In this document: in pieces, positions 52,636 to 60,841 of the stretch | How the letters are laid out: each line of letters begins with the position of its first letter | Numbering within the stretch: position 1 is the first letter of the stretch | NCBI GenBank assembly: GCA_902495075.1 | Contig: CABUVO010000021.1 | Coordinates: 1-64,000, forward strand | Length of the DNA: 64,000 bases | From: an uncultured Porphyromonadaceae bacterium | Lineage (GTDB): Bacteria; Bacteroidota; Bacteroidia; Bacteroidales; Muribaculaceae | Reading direction: 5' to 3' | Position numbers and translations under genes: made by a program | Notes under the pieces: generated by a model | The model's input: the letters and a program-made list of their open reading frames with translations, nothing else | Told to the model about the DNA's origin: nothing | The model's database searches: none

Positions 52636-54225
52636 CTACTCAAGAAGTATCGGTTTCGAAGAAGCTCCATTCGGAGAGCGAATACGAAGTATGCTGCTCA
52701 CGGTCGGAGCAAGCGCTGTGGCATCAACAGGTGTTGATATCTTCTGCGGAGCCACCCCTCCTCCCATTATGAATGCGGGAGAAAGAACCGGAGTCTCACG
52801 AACCGGATACGACGTGGTCGGGTACTCTATATCATCAACCACAGTCCAACCGGGATTGAAAGTCACGAATATATCGCCTCCTCTCTTTGGATCTACAGAG
52901 AGTCGGAGACTCTCCTCTTCCGGTGTAGAGGGGGAAAGTATGTCATAAAGAGTAAAAGCGTCCGACACGCCGCTCATCTTAGCCAGAAAACCTCTGGCAT
53001 CCGCCACCACATCGCTAACATCGAGTTTCTTCTCCTCAAGAATACGATGATCAAGATAAAGATGACTATCTCGGAAAGCCACCACATAATCAGCGTTTCC
53101 ATGAAGAGCCGACAGATATGAATTCAGCAGTGATTCTGCTCTCTTCATCGAGAACTCACCCGAGGGAATGCGATATTTCTTGTCATCAACAACAGCATCG
53201 TCAAAATAGCCGGTAGATGAAAGCCATATCACTGCATTGTCCGCGCCCACATATTTGTCAATAGCCTCGAAGAGGCGTACCAACTGACCGTCAAGACGAA
53301 GATAGGAGTCTGTGAGTTCAGCGCGGAAATCACCATCTGTTATATATTTATAAGGAGCCAGGGTGTAGCCGACATTCAGCATGTCGACCGCATTTCCGTT
53401 GCTGCCTATTTTCATCTTCTTAAGACACTCGATAGCCACGTCCGTCACCTCAGCATTCCCCATAGGAGATGCGCTGAAACGACGATATGCCTCCCGATCG
53501 GATCTTGGGAACATATGGCGGAAAGGATAAATCTTTTTCTGCTGTGGTAGTCCCGGAAACTTTTCGATTGGTATCGAGGGTTTCCATTGCATCGTGTCAA
53601 GACGCGATGCCACGGAATATGAATAGTTGCGCGCACTGACGGGCGCAGGAAGATTCTTATAGTAAGTGGTTGTCGCCCAATTTCCTGTGTTATCATTGAT
53701 CCAGCAGGCACCTGTGCCGGCATGTCCCGTCATTATTATAGCGAGCTGCGGATCTGAGGCGAAAGAATATATGGATGAAAGACCAAGACCGTCAACTGCA
53801 AGTTCATCACTGAGGGTCGAGAGTCTAAGATTCTCCGGAGAATAGGAATCATTGGTGAAATTCCCCATTGTCTTGGGGTCGGAAAGCGCAGGCTGCACTT
53901 TCTTGGTTGCCGGGTCATAGACCATGGCTGACGCCACGCCGGTGTTGGCGGGATAAGCCCCGGTATAGAGCATGGCAGTGGCGCTTGCGGCATCGAGTCC
54001 TTTCACCTTGAAATTGACATCGCGCATGTAGGCTCCATCCTTCATCAGACGCTTAAAACCGCGCTCTGAGAAGAAGTTCTGCAAATATTCTATGTAATCA
54101 GTGCGCAGCTGGTCAACGACTATGCCCACCACGAGTCTTGGACGTGCCACCTCGTCGTGAGCTGCCTGCACCGCCACGTTCATGGTGGCGAGACCGCACA
54201 GCACCGTAGTTACTAATTTTTTCAT
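52636..54225 (-). CDS. Alkaline phosphatase superfamily protein (PafA-like)
   Basis: A 529-residue exported enzyme with a signal peptide (MKKLVTTVLCGLATMNVAVQA). It belongs to the alkaline phosphatase/nucleotide pyrophosphatase superfamily, with RPRLVVGIVVDQLRTDYI giving the first metal Asp and the SATAMLYTGAYPANTGV segment the probable Ser/Thr nucleophile region. The later IIMTGHAGTG and DHRILEEKKLDV contribute further active-site regions. It resembles the Bacteroidetes phosphate-irrepressible phosphatase PafA but is not certainly that enzyme. Its start lies 113 nt inside the DUF4105 gene in another frame. Confidence 0.82.
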   Translation of the reverse strand: MKKLVTTVLCGLATMNVAVQAAHDEVARPRLVVGIVVDQLRTDYIEYLQNFFSERGFKRLMKDGAYMRDVNFKVKGLDAASATAMLYTGAYPANTGVASAMVYDPATKKVQPALSDPKTMGNFTNDSYSPENLRLSTLSDELAVDGLGLSSIYSFASDPQLAIIMTGHAGTGACWINDNTGNWATTTYYKNLPAPVSARNYSYSVASRLDTMQWKPSIPIEKFPGLPQQKKIYPFRHMFPRSDREAYRRFSASPMGNAEVTDVAIECLKKMKIGSNGNAVDMLNVGYTLAPYKYITDGDFRAELTDSYLRLDGQLVRLFEAIDKYVGADNAVIWLSSTGYFDDAVVDDKKYRIPSGEFSMKRAESLLNSYLSALHGNADYVVAFRDSHLYLDHRILEEKKLDVSDVVADARGFLAKMSGVSDAFTLYDILSPSTPEEESLRLSVDPKRGGDIFVTFNPGWTVVDDIEYPTTSYPVRETPVLSPAFIMGGGVAPQKISTPVDATALAPTVSSILRIRSPNGASSKPILLE

Positions 54226-55405
54226 TCTCTTTTCTTTTTCGCGCCGATATCAGTGCATAAGCAATTGCCAGCGCAATAGTAGCCCCCATCATGGGGAAGA
54301 AAGCCGGATTGGCGCTCTGCGCCTGGAAGGGCCAGACGATAAGCAGTGATCCCACGGCAATCATGTTATACCATGCCATGGCAACCGCGCCATAGCGAAG
54401 TTTACGACTCAACACGCACACTGCAAATATCAGCTGCAACGGATTGAGCCATATGAGGAGAAGATTGGGAGAAGTGGCTTCATGTTCCGATACAAAGACC
54501 AGAAAAAAGACCACACATCCCGCAATACCGCAAATTCCGAACCAAATTGTATAGGCAGCTTTGAAAATCGTTTTGCGCCATGCCTGAATGCCACATATTG
54601 CAAGTGATATCAGCAATAGATACCCTCCTACAGCCCAAGGAGTCAGATACCAGGAAGTGGCTGGCAACACAGGTTCTCCGCGTTTGGCGGATAAGATTCG
54701 TGTATCCTTTACCAGCGGCTTGCCGTCTTCGAAATGCGCTCCCGATGCCTTAAGCATCATCTCCACCGGCACAAACATCTCGTCGCGTCCGCGGATCGGG
54801 CGATCGAGTCCACCACCAAGCGCAAGGTCGATTCCAAACTGATACCAGGGATAATTCCTGTGATAGGAACGCATCTCCTCTCGGAAGGTGCCATAGCGCA
54901 CGTCATCGGGATATATCACGCGTTGCGATGCCGCAGAATCAAGGCGCCACACTATCCTGGTGGCACAATTGTCTTTGACGTAATTATAACGGTACTTGCA
55001 ATTCTCAGGCTTACTCTCATGCTGAAGAAGCCGGAGCATTCTGCGCGCCTCCTCCTGAGTGAGATTAAGATCCTGCTCTGTTACTTCCCTTCCAGCCTCG
55101 ACGTATTCAGGCATGAACCAAGCAAAAGGATATCCCGCAAGACGGTAATCTGTCTCTCCTTTCACAAACCGATACACAAAATTAGGTTCATTGAAATCGA
55201 AGACACCATAGTTCCACACCGAATCCATTCGTTCTCCGTTCATAATGCCGCGCACGCGCACAGCCTCATGTCCGCAAAGCTCATAGATTTCAGAACCGGG
55301 AGAGCATGTAATCAGACTCACAATAATAGAGTCTTTTCGGATCTCCTCCCCGGAGAGAGAAAACCCGAAAAGAATCAGCATGATTATTGTAAAGAATTGT
55401 TTCAA
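54113..55405 (-). CDS. DUF4105 domain membrane protein
   Basis: A 430-residue envelope protein. A signal peptide or first helix is followed by a DUF4105 domain (about 25-240; ELCGHEAVRVRG, then NYVKDNCATRIVWRLD, with conserved Cys and His that could be catalytic), and then about five transmembrane helices (about 255-395). The last 37 residues, Arg/Gly/Ser/His-rich, overlap the start of the phosphatase gene by 113 nt in a different frame. Function is unknown. It is the third gene of the rluB-asnS-DUF4105-phosphatase operon. Confidence 0.85.
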   Translation of the reverse strand: MKQFFTIIMLILFGFSLSGEEIRKDSIIVSLITCSPGSEIYELCGHEAVRVRGIMNGERMDSVWNYGVFDFNEPNFVYRFVKGETDYRLAGYPFAWFMPEYVEAGREVTEQDLNLTQEEARRMLRLLQHESKPENCKYRYNYVKDNCATRIVWRLDSAASQRVIYPDDVRYGTFREEMRSYHRNYPWYQFGIDLALGGGLDRPIRGRDEMFVPVEMMLKASGAHFEDGKPLVKDTRILSAKRGEPVLPATSWYLTPWAVGGYLLLISLAICGIQAWRKTIFKAAYTIWFGICGIAGCVVFFLVFVSEHEATSPNLLLIWLNPLQLIFAVCVLSRKLRYGAVAMAWYNMIAVGSLLIVWPFQAQSANPAFFPMMGATIALAIAYALISARKRKENEKISNYGAVRSRHHERGGAGSSRRGGTSKTRGGHSR

Positions 55406-55431
55406 ATTAGAAATCTAAATTTAGAAGCCGT

Positions 55432-56829
55432 TTAGAAACTGCAATTCTTCGGATAACGTGGGAACGGAATAACGTCGCGAATGTTCTGCATGCCCGTAAC
55501 GAACAGCACAAGGCGCTCGAAACCGAGACCGAAGCCGGAATGAGGCACAGAACCGAACTTGCGGGTGTCCATATACCATGGAATATCCGCCATCCCAAGT
55601 TCTTCCATACGCTTGCGGAGCACATCATAGTTCTCTTCACGCTGCGAACCGCCGATGATCTCGCCAATCTGCGGGAAAAGTACGTCCATACCTCTCACCG
55701 TCTTGCCATCGTCATTTAGCTTCATGTAGAATGCCTTGATCTCTTTCGGATAGTCGGTAAGCATCACTGGACGTTTGAAATGTTTCTCCACCAGATAACG
55801 CTCATGCTCTGAAGCGAGATCGACACCCCAATATACGGGGAACTCGAATTTCTCACCACTTTCCTCAAGGATCTTCACACCCTCAGTGTACGGGAGACGC
55901 ACGAAGTCATTCTCCACAACGAATTTCAGGCGGTCGATAAGTTCCTTGTCGAAATGATCATTGAGGAACTGTATGTCATCCTTGCAGTGCTTAAGAGCGT
56001 AGTTGATGCAGTATTTGATGAATTCCTCGGCGAGATCCATGTTGTCGTTGACATCATAGAAAGCCATCTCCGGTTCTATCATCCAGAATTCGGAAAGGTG
56101 ACGCGGAGTGTTAGAATTCTCTGCGCGAAATGTAGGTCCGAATGTATAGATGCATCCGAGGGCAGTAGCACCAAGCTCACCTTCGAGCTGACCGGAAACC
56201 GTAAGGCTTGTAGGAGCACCGAAGAAATCCTGGCTGTAGTCCACGCTGCCATCCTCTGTGCGGGGAAGATTCTCCAGCGGAAGAGTGGTCACCTGGAACA
56301 TAGCACCTGCACCCTCGCAGTCGGATTCAGTGATCAGCGGAGTGTGGAAATAATAGAATCCCTTGTCATTGAAAAATTTGTGGATGGCGAAAGCCAAGGC
56401 ATGACGGATTCTGAGCACTGCGCCAAACGTATTTGTGCGGGGACGCAGATGTGCGATCTCGCGCAGAAACTCCAGTGAATGCCCCTTCTTCTGCAAAGGA
56501 TATTCAGCAGGATCGGCGGTGCCATAGATCTCAAGCTCTTCAGCCTGAACTTCCACTGTCTGACCTTTACCCTGACTCTCCACAAGCAGACCCTGCACGT
56601 GAATGCTTGAGCCGGTGGTGACAGGTTTCAGATCCTCGTCGGAAAATTTGGAAAGATCGAAAACGATCTGAAGGTTATTGATTGTAGAACCGTCGTTAAG
56701 AGCCACAAACTGAACATTCTTGTTGCCGCGACGGGTGCGGACCCATCCCTTAACATCAACTTCCGTGCCGGCATATTTGCCCGGGTCGGAGAGTAGCTCC
56801 TTGACAGTTTTTCTTCTTATATCTTTCAT
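55432..56829 (-). CDS. asnS: Asparaginyl-tRNA synthetase
   Basis: A 465-residue class II synthetase charging tRNA-Asn. The ATG at 56829 (MKDIRRKTVKELL) is chosen; a TTG at 56838 would overlap rluB by 8 nt. The OB-fold anticodon domain spans about 15-100 and the catalytic domain has motif 2 (FRAENSNTPRHLSEFW) and motif 3 (GFGLGFERLVLFVTG). It follows the rluB stop codon by 1 nt, so the two are co-transcribed. Confidence 0.95.
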   Translation of the reverse strand: MKDIRRKTVKELLSDPGKYAGTEVDVKGWVRTRRGNKNVQFVALNDGSTINNLQIVFDLSKFSDEDLKPVTTGSSIHVQGLLVESQGKGQTVEVQAEELEIYGTADPAEYPLQKKGHSLEFLREIAHLRPRTNTFGAVLRIRHALAFAIHKFFNDKGFYYFHTPLITESDCEGAGAMFQVTTLPLENLPRTEDGSVDYSQDFFGAPTSLTVSGQLEGELGATALGCIYTFGPTFRAENSNTPRHLSEFWMIEPEMAFYDVNDNMDLAEEFIKYCINYALKHCKDDIQFLNDHFDKELIDRLKFVVENDFVRLPYTEGVKILEESGEKFEFPVYWGVDLASEHERYLVEKHFKRPVMLTDYPKEIKAFYMKLNDDGKTVRGMDVLFPQIGEIIGGSQREENYDVLRKRMEELGMADIPWYMDTRKFGSVPHSGFGLGFERLVLFVTGMQNIRDVIPFPRYPKNCSF

Positions 56830-56830
56830 T

Positions 56831-58294
56831 TTATTCAAAAGCTCCCATTCTTAAATAGTTCACCTCTTCCTGTGTAAGATATCTCCAGCGTCCGCGGGGA
56901 AGATTCTTTTTGGTGAGACCTGCGAAATAAACACGGTCAAGTTTGGTGACGCGATAACCAAGGCTCTCAAAGATGCGGCGCACGATGCGGTTTCTGCCGC
57001 TGTGGATCTCGATACCCGCCTGATTGCGGTCGGTATCGGAAACATAGCTGATAGCGTCTGCGTGGATCTCTCCGTCCTCAAGCTCGATACCATCGGCGAT
57101 GCGCTGCATATCCTCCTCTGTGATGTCCTTGTCTGTCCATACATGATAGATCTTCTTCTTCACGAATTTAGGATGAGTGAGCTTGGATGCGAGGTCACCA
57201 TCGTTTGTGAGCAAAAGCACACCAGTCGTATTACGGTCAAGACGACCAACAGGATAGATACGCTCCTGGCAAGCGTTCTTCACGAGATCAAGTACCGTTG
57301 TGCGACCATTGGGATCATCACTTGTTGTGACGCAATCCTTCGGTTTGTTAAGAAGCACATAGCATTTGCGCTCCGGAGTAACCACCTTCTTGTCGAATTC
57401 CACGACATCGTTGCGTGAAATCTTTGTGCCGAGTTCAGTCACTACCTCGCCGTTAACTTTCACTTTTCCTGAAGTGATGTATTCATCAGCCTCACGACGT
57501 GAGCAGATACCGGCATTTGCCATATATTTATTGAGACGGATCTGTTCGTTCGGATCGATATCCTCAAGAACATAATCTATCTGTTTGGGACGCGGCATAA
57601 ACCTCATCCCCTGATTGTTTCTATTGTTATTCTGACGGAATCCCTGCTGGCGATTCTGACCATAGCCGCCTTGACGGTTGTTCTGCTGGCGATAGCCACC
57701 CTGCTGACGGTTCTGACCGTAGCCACCCTGCTGGCGGTTCTGACCATAACCTCCCTGCTGACGGTTCTGGTTGTAACCCTGCTGACGATTCTGACCGTAG
57801 CCACCCTGCTGGCGGTTCTGATTGTAGCCACCCTGACGATTCTGGCCATACCCACCCTGCTGACGGTTCTGATTGTAACCGGAAGGGCGCTGTTGCATAC
57901 CTGCGGGACGCTGCTGGAATGAGTTTTCCTGATTCTGCTGATAGCCACCCTGCTGATGATTCTGGTTGTAACCCTGATTGCGTTGCTGTCCATAACCTTG
58001 GTTACGTTGCTGATAACCATTCTGACTATAACCCATATTACGCTGTTGGTAACCACCCTGGTTATAACCTTGGTTACGTTGCTGGTAGCCACCCTGGCGA
58101 TTCTGATTATAACCATAATTACGCTGCTGGTATGGACGTTGCTCACGTTCCTGTCCATCCTCACTCTGGCGTGGGGCATCAGAAGGATAATTCACTTTTT
58201 CGTAGCGCAACTCATTTTCCCCGTTTTCTGACGAAGATACGTTCAAACCGGGAGCTCCAATCCTCGGTCTCTTAGACTTTTTAGCTTCTTCCAT
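56831..58294 (-). CDS. RluB/RsuA-family pseudouridine synthase with repetitive N-terminal tail
   Basis: A 487-residue protein. Residues about 1-228 are disordered and made of Gly, Gln, Asn, Arg and Tyr, with tandem units such as GGYGQNRQQ and GYNQNRQQ. From about 245 comes an S4 RNA-binding domain (RLNKYMANAGICSRREADEY) and then the catalytic domain with the active aspartate in VGRLDRNTTGVLL. It probably modifies 23S rRNA (RluB/RluE class). The basic tail may bind RNA or form condensates (inference). A promoter with a 160-nt leader lies upstream. Confidence 0.92.
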   Translation of the reverse strand: MEEAKKSKRPRIGAPGLNVSSSENGENELRYEKVNYPSDAPRQSEDGQEREQRPYQQRNYGYNQNRQGGYQQRNQGYNQGGYQQRNMGYSQNGYQQRNQGYGQQRNQGYNQNHQQGGYQQNQENSFQQRPAGMQQRPSGYNQNRQQGGYGQNRQGGYNQNRQQGGYGQNRQQGYNQNRQQGGYGQNRQQGGYGQNRQQGGYRQQNNRQGGYGQNRQQGFRQNNNRNNQGMRFMPRPKQIDYVLEDIDPNEQIRLNKYMANAGICSRREADEYITSGKVKVNGEVVTELGTKISRNDVVEFDKKVVTPERKCYVLLNKPKDCVTTSDDPNGRTTVLDLVKNACQERIYPVGRLDRNTTGVLLLTNDGDLASKLTHPKFVKKKIYHVWTDKDITEEDMQRIADGIELEDGEIHADAISYVSDTDRNQAGIEIHSGRNRIVRRIFESLGYRVTKLDRVYFAGLTKKNLPRGRWRYLTQEEVNYLRMGAFE

Positions 58295-58454
58295 TGTTTT
58301 TTACATTTAGCACCGGGGCATCTCTGCCTTATTTAGGCGCGTGATTGACAATCGTTTTTCAGTAATCGGTATAATTTATTCTATGTTAAAGTTACTTATC
58401 ACTAATAATAATGCATTTTAAATTGACCTAAATGGTTCTATCCTTTAAAACGTG

Positions 58455-58485
58455 CAAATGTAACCATTTTTCTCCAATAATCAAA
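58455..58485 (-). promoter_or_regulatory. Promoter for the rluB-asnS operon
   Basis: On the minus strand: TTTG at 58485-58482, 19 nt, then TACATTTG at 58462-58455, a full match to the Bacteroidetes consensus. It leaves a leader of about 155 nt before the start codon at 58294. Confidence 0.78.
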
Positions 58486-58582
58486 AAAAATTTTTACCCA
58501 TTACCTCTCACAAAAGCGTCTTTGTCCAGCATAAATGCGTTAAAATATCATAAAGACACAGAAAATGTTGATTAAATATTTT

Positions 58583-58610
58583 TTTGTTACAAAAATTTAT
58601 ATTAAATTTG
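58583..58610 (+). promoter_or_regulatory. Promoter for the small-RNA candidate
   Basis: TTTG at 58583-58586 and TAAATTTG at 58603-58610. The gap of 16 nt is slightly short of the usual 19-21, but both boxes are exact. Transcription would start at about 58616. Confidence 0.65.
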
Positions 58611-58615
58611 CAACG

Positions 58616-58681
58616 TGTTTTTCATGGTATTAGATTTAAGGTTAGAGGATTAGTTGTCGGGAGACAATTAATCTTTTTTTT
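58616..58681 (+). ncRNA. Candidate small RNA of about 65 nt
   Basis: Framed by a TAAATTTG promoter and an intrinsic terminator with no start codon or reading frame of note between them. The body runs from about 58616, passes TATTAGATTTAAGGTTAG and ends in the terminator hairpin at 58648-58673. There is no downstream plus-strand gene within reach; the next gene on either side is on the minus strand. I have an unverified impression that similar TATTAGATTTAAGGTTA-containing stretches occur in other Bacteroidales. Function is unknown. The start is approximate. Confidence 0.6.
58648..58681 (+). terminator. Intrinsic terminator of the small RNA
   Basis: An 11-bp stem, GATTAGTTGTC (58648-58658) with GACAATTAATC (58663-58673) and one G-T pair, a GGGA loop, and a run of eight T (58674-58681). 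Confidence 0.85.
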
Positions 58682-58774
58682 GCGAGATATTTAATAGGTA
58701 TAAATTGCAGCGTATCTTATATTTAGCAAAATGTATTAGTCGATCTCTTCGAGACCGTAGAGACACGATAGATG

Positions 58775-58826
58775 AACCCCATGCGGATAAAACGATATTT
58801 CATAATCGTTTTATCCGCATGGGGTT
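58775..58826. repeat. Perfect 22-bp hairpin (inverted repeat)
   Basis: The left arm at 58775-58796 (AACCCCATGCGG...) and right arm at 58805-58826 are perfect complements over 22 bp, with the 8-nt loop ATTTCATA. No T-tract follows on either strand. It lies in the 684-bp gene-free stretch 58295-58978 between rluB and queA, which also holds the rluB promoter, the small RNA and the 42-bp tandem repeats. Confidence 0.93.
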
Positions 58827-58845
58827 ATAACTATTCACCCTCTTC

Positions 58846-58945
58846 GAGGGTTGGCTCGACACGTTTAGCTAACCTTATCTGTCCACGGAGGGTTGGCTCG
58901 ACACGTTTAGCTAACCTTATCTGTCCACGGAGGGTTGGCTCGATA
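58846..58945. repeat. 42-bp tandem repeat, two full copies and a part
   Basis: Units begin at 58846, 58888 and 58930, exactly 42 bp apart. Each contains GGTTGGCT...AGCTAACC, an imperfect inverted repeat that could form a small hairpin. The third copy diverges after about 16 bp. It begins about 35 bp downstream of the queA stop codon. Confidence 0.93.
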
Positions 58946-58978
58946 CGTTAGCGAACGTTGAAAAAGTTTTGTGCAATA

Positions 58979-60031
58979 TCAACGGAGGATCAACATCGCA
59001 TCGCCATAAGCGCCAAAACGGTATTTCTCTTTTACTGCTGTTTCATAAGCTTTCATCACCGTCTCATATCCTCCGAAGGCACAAACCATCATAAGCATTG
59101 TGCTGAGGGGCATATGGAAATTGGAGATAAGCGAGTTACATACAGTAAAATCATAAGGAGGGAAAATAAATTTATTTGTCCATCCGCTGTAGGTCATTAG
59201 ATGACCATTCATACAGACTGCCGTAGCAAGGGCACGCAACACACTCGTTCCAACAGCACATACATTTTTACCATTGTCTTTGGCTGCATTCACCATCTCA
59301 ACAAGATTATCATCAACAATGGCTTCCTCGCTATCCATACGATGCTTGGTAAGATCCTCGACATCAATCTCCTTGAAATTACCACGACCGGAATGCAATG
59401 TCAGGAACCCTCGCTCAACGCCCTTGATCTCCAAGCGTTTCAATAATTCTCGGCTGAAGTGCATCCCGGCTGCCGGAGCCATCACCGCGCCTTCCTTCTC
59501 AGCATAAATACACTGATAGCGTTCTGCATCCTCCGGTTCTGCCTTGCGTTTGATATATTCTGGAAGCGGAGTCTCGCCAAGAGCATAAAGAGCTTCTTTG
59601 AATTCATCGTGCGGTCCATCGTAAAGAAAACGGAGCGTGCGCCCGCGTGAAGTAGTGTTGTCAATGACCTCAGCCACCATCGATTCGTCATCTCCGAAAT
59701 AGAGTTTATTGCCGATTCTTATCTTGCGGGCAGGCTCTACAAGCACATCCCAAAGTTTATTCTCGGCATTCAATTCACGGAGCAGAAAAACCTCGATGCA
59801 GGCTCCGGTCTTCTCCTTGTTGCCATAAAGACGCGCGGGAAAGACCTTCGTATCATTAAGAACCATAACGTCGCCTTCATCAAAAAAATTGATAAGGTCT
59901 TTAAAAATATGATGCGTGATCTCGCCGGTTTTGGCGTTAACCACCATCATTCGGCACTCGTCACGGTTCTCGACCGGATATTGTGCGATCAACTCCTCGG
60001 GGAGTTTAAACTTGAATTGTGAAAGTTTCAT
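58979..60031 (-). CDS. queA: tRNA preQ1(34) S-adenosylmethionine ribosyltransferase-isomerase
   Basis: A 350-residue enzyme that transfers and isomerises the ribose of SAM onto preQ1 in tRNA, giving epoxyqueuosine. Family stretches include MKLSQFKFKLPEELIAQYP (start), MVLNDTKVFPARL, AAGMHFSRELL and LHSGRGNF. It completes the pathway set with queD, queE, queC and queF at 13.9-16.1 kb. It is the last gene of ftsX-DUF3098-uppP-truB-queA. tgt and queG/queH are not in the window. Confidence 0.96.
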   Translation of the reverse strand: MKLSQFKFKLPEELIAQYPVENRDECRMMVVNAKTGEITHHIFKDLINFFDEGDVMVLNDTKVFPARLYGNKEKTGACIEVFLLRELNAENKLWDVLVEPARKIRIGNKLYFGDDESMVAEVIDNTTSRGRTLRFLYDGPHDEFKEALYALGETPLPEYIKRKAEPEDAERYQCIYAEKEGAVMAPAAGMHFSRELLKRLEIKGVERGFLTLHSGRGNFKEIDVEDLTKHRMDSEEAIVDDNLVEMVNAAKDNGKNVCAVGTSVLRALATAVCMNGHLMTYSGWTNKFIFPPYDFTVCNSLISNFHMPLSTMLMMVCAFGGYETVMKAYETAVKEKYRFGAYGDAMLILR

Positions 60032-60073
60032 AATCAGGTTTGTTTTGCCGACACGTCGGCTATTTATATGCGT

Positions 60074-60814
60074 CTATTCAGCCGCCTCAGCGACTGCATT
60101 GTTTATTTTATAATCATCGGGAAAGGAAATCGGGCCATTGGAAATAATCTCCACCGCTTTGTCAACCGACAGACAATCATCTATGTTGATTTCCCCAACT
60201 CTCGTTCGCCGCAGAGCCGTAAGATGACCACCGGAGCCAAGCGCCTCCCCTATGTCGCGGGCAAGAGCGCGGATATAGGTTCCTTTGCTGCAGACAACGC
60301 GGATGGTGAGCACGGGAGCCTCAAACTTGACAACTTCAATCTCCTTTATCTCCAAAGGTTTTGCCTTTAGTTCAACCTCCTTACCTTTGCGCGCGAGGTT
60401 ATATGCACGTTTCCCGTCAACCTTTACAGCTGAAAATACAGGGGGCACCTGCATCACCTTACCTATGAAGCGTGGCAACACTTCATTGATGCCATCCAAT
60501 GTGATGTGCTCCCACGGATATGTGGCATCTATCTCTGTTTCCAGATCGAAACTCGGCGTGGTGGCACCCAATGTAATCTCTGCCACATATTCCTTTGAGC
60601 CGTTTTGCAACGCCTCTATCTGCCGGGTCGCCCTTCCGGTGCAGACAATCAGCACGCCCGTGGCAAGAGGATCCAAAGTGCCGGCATGACCTACCTTGAA
60701 TTTCCTCACCCGCAGCCTGCGCTGTATCGCGCCGCGCAATCGCTTCACGGCATCAAATGATGTCCATCCTAACGGTTTGTCGATCCCTATGATTTCTCCA
60801 CTTATAAAATCCAT
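60074..60814 (-). CDS. truB: tRNA pseudouridine(55) synthase TruB
   Basis: A 246-residue enzyme making pseudouridine 55 in the tRNA T-loop. The start has GIDKPLGWTSFDAVKRL, and the catalytic Asp48 lies in VGHAGTLDPLATG. Further family parts are the KRAYNLARKGKEVELK region and CSKGTYIRALARDIGEALG (in parts). It lies 27 nt after uppP and 42 nt before queA, so two tRNA-modifying enzymes are co-transcribed. Confidence 0.96.
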   Translation of the reverse strand: MDFISGEIIGIDKPLGWTSFDAVKRLRGAIQRRLRVRKFKVGHAGTLDPLATGVLIVCTGRATRQIEALQNGSKEYVAEITLGATTPSFDLETEIDATYPWEHITLDGINEVLPRFIGKVMQVPPVFSAVKVDGKRAYNLARKGKEVELKAKPLEIKEIEVVKFEAPVLTIRVVCSKGTYIRALARDIGEALGSGGHLTALRRTRVGEINIDDCLSVDKAVEIISNGPISFPDDYKINNAVAEAAE

Positions 60815-60841
60815 ATCTTTCTGATCATTACAAGTGGCTGC

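Noticed and set aside
54734..55435. 233-residue frame opposite the DUF4105 gene
   Set aside because: Antisense to a family-like gene, with no own promoter or motif.
57604..58179. Reading frames of about 190, 118 and 90 residues overlapping the repetitive part of the RluB-type gene
   Set aside because: They arise from the periodic DNA in other frames, have low-complexity products and no family resemblance.
58846..58945. CRISPR-like or attachment-site array from the 42-bp repeats
   Set aside because: Units are directly adjacent with no spacers, and no integrase or cas gene is near.
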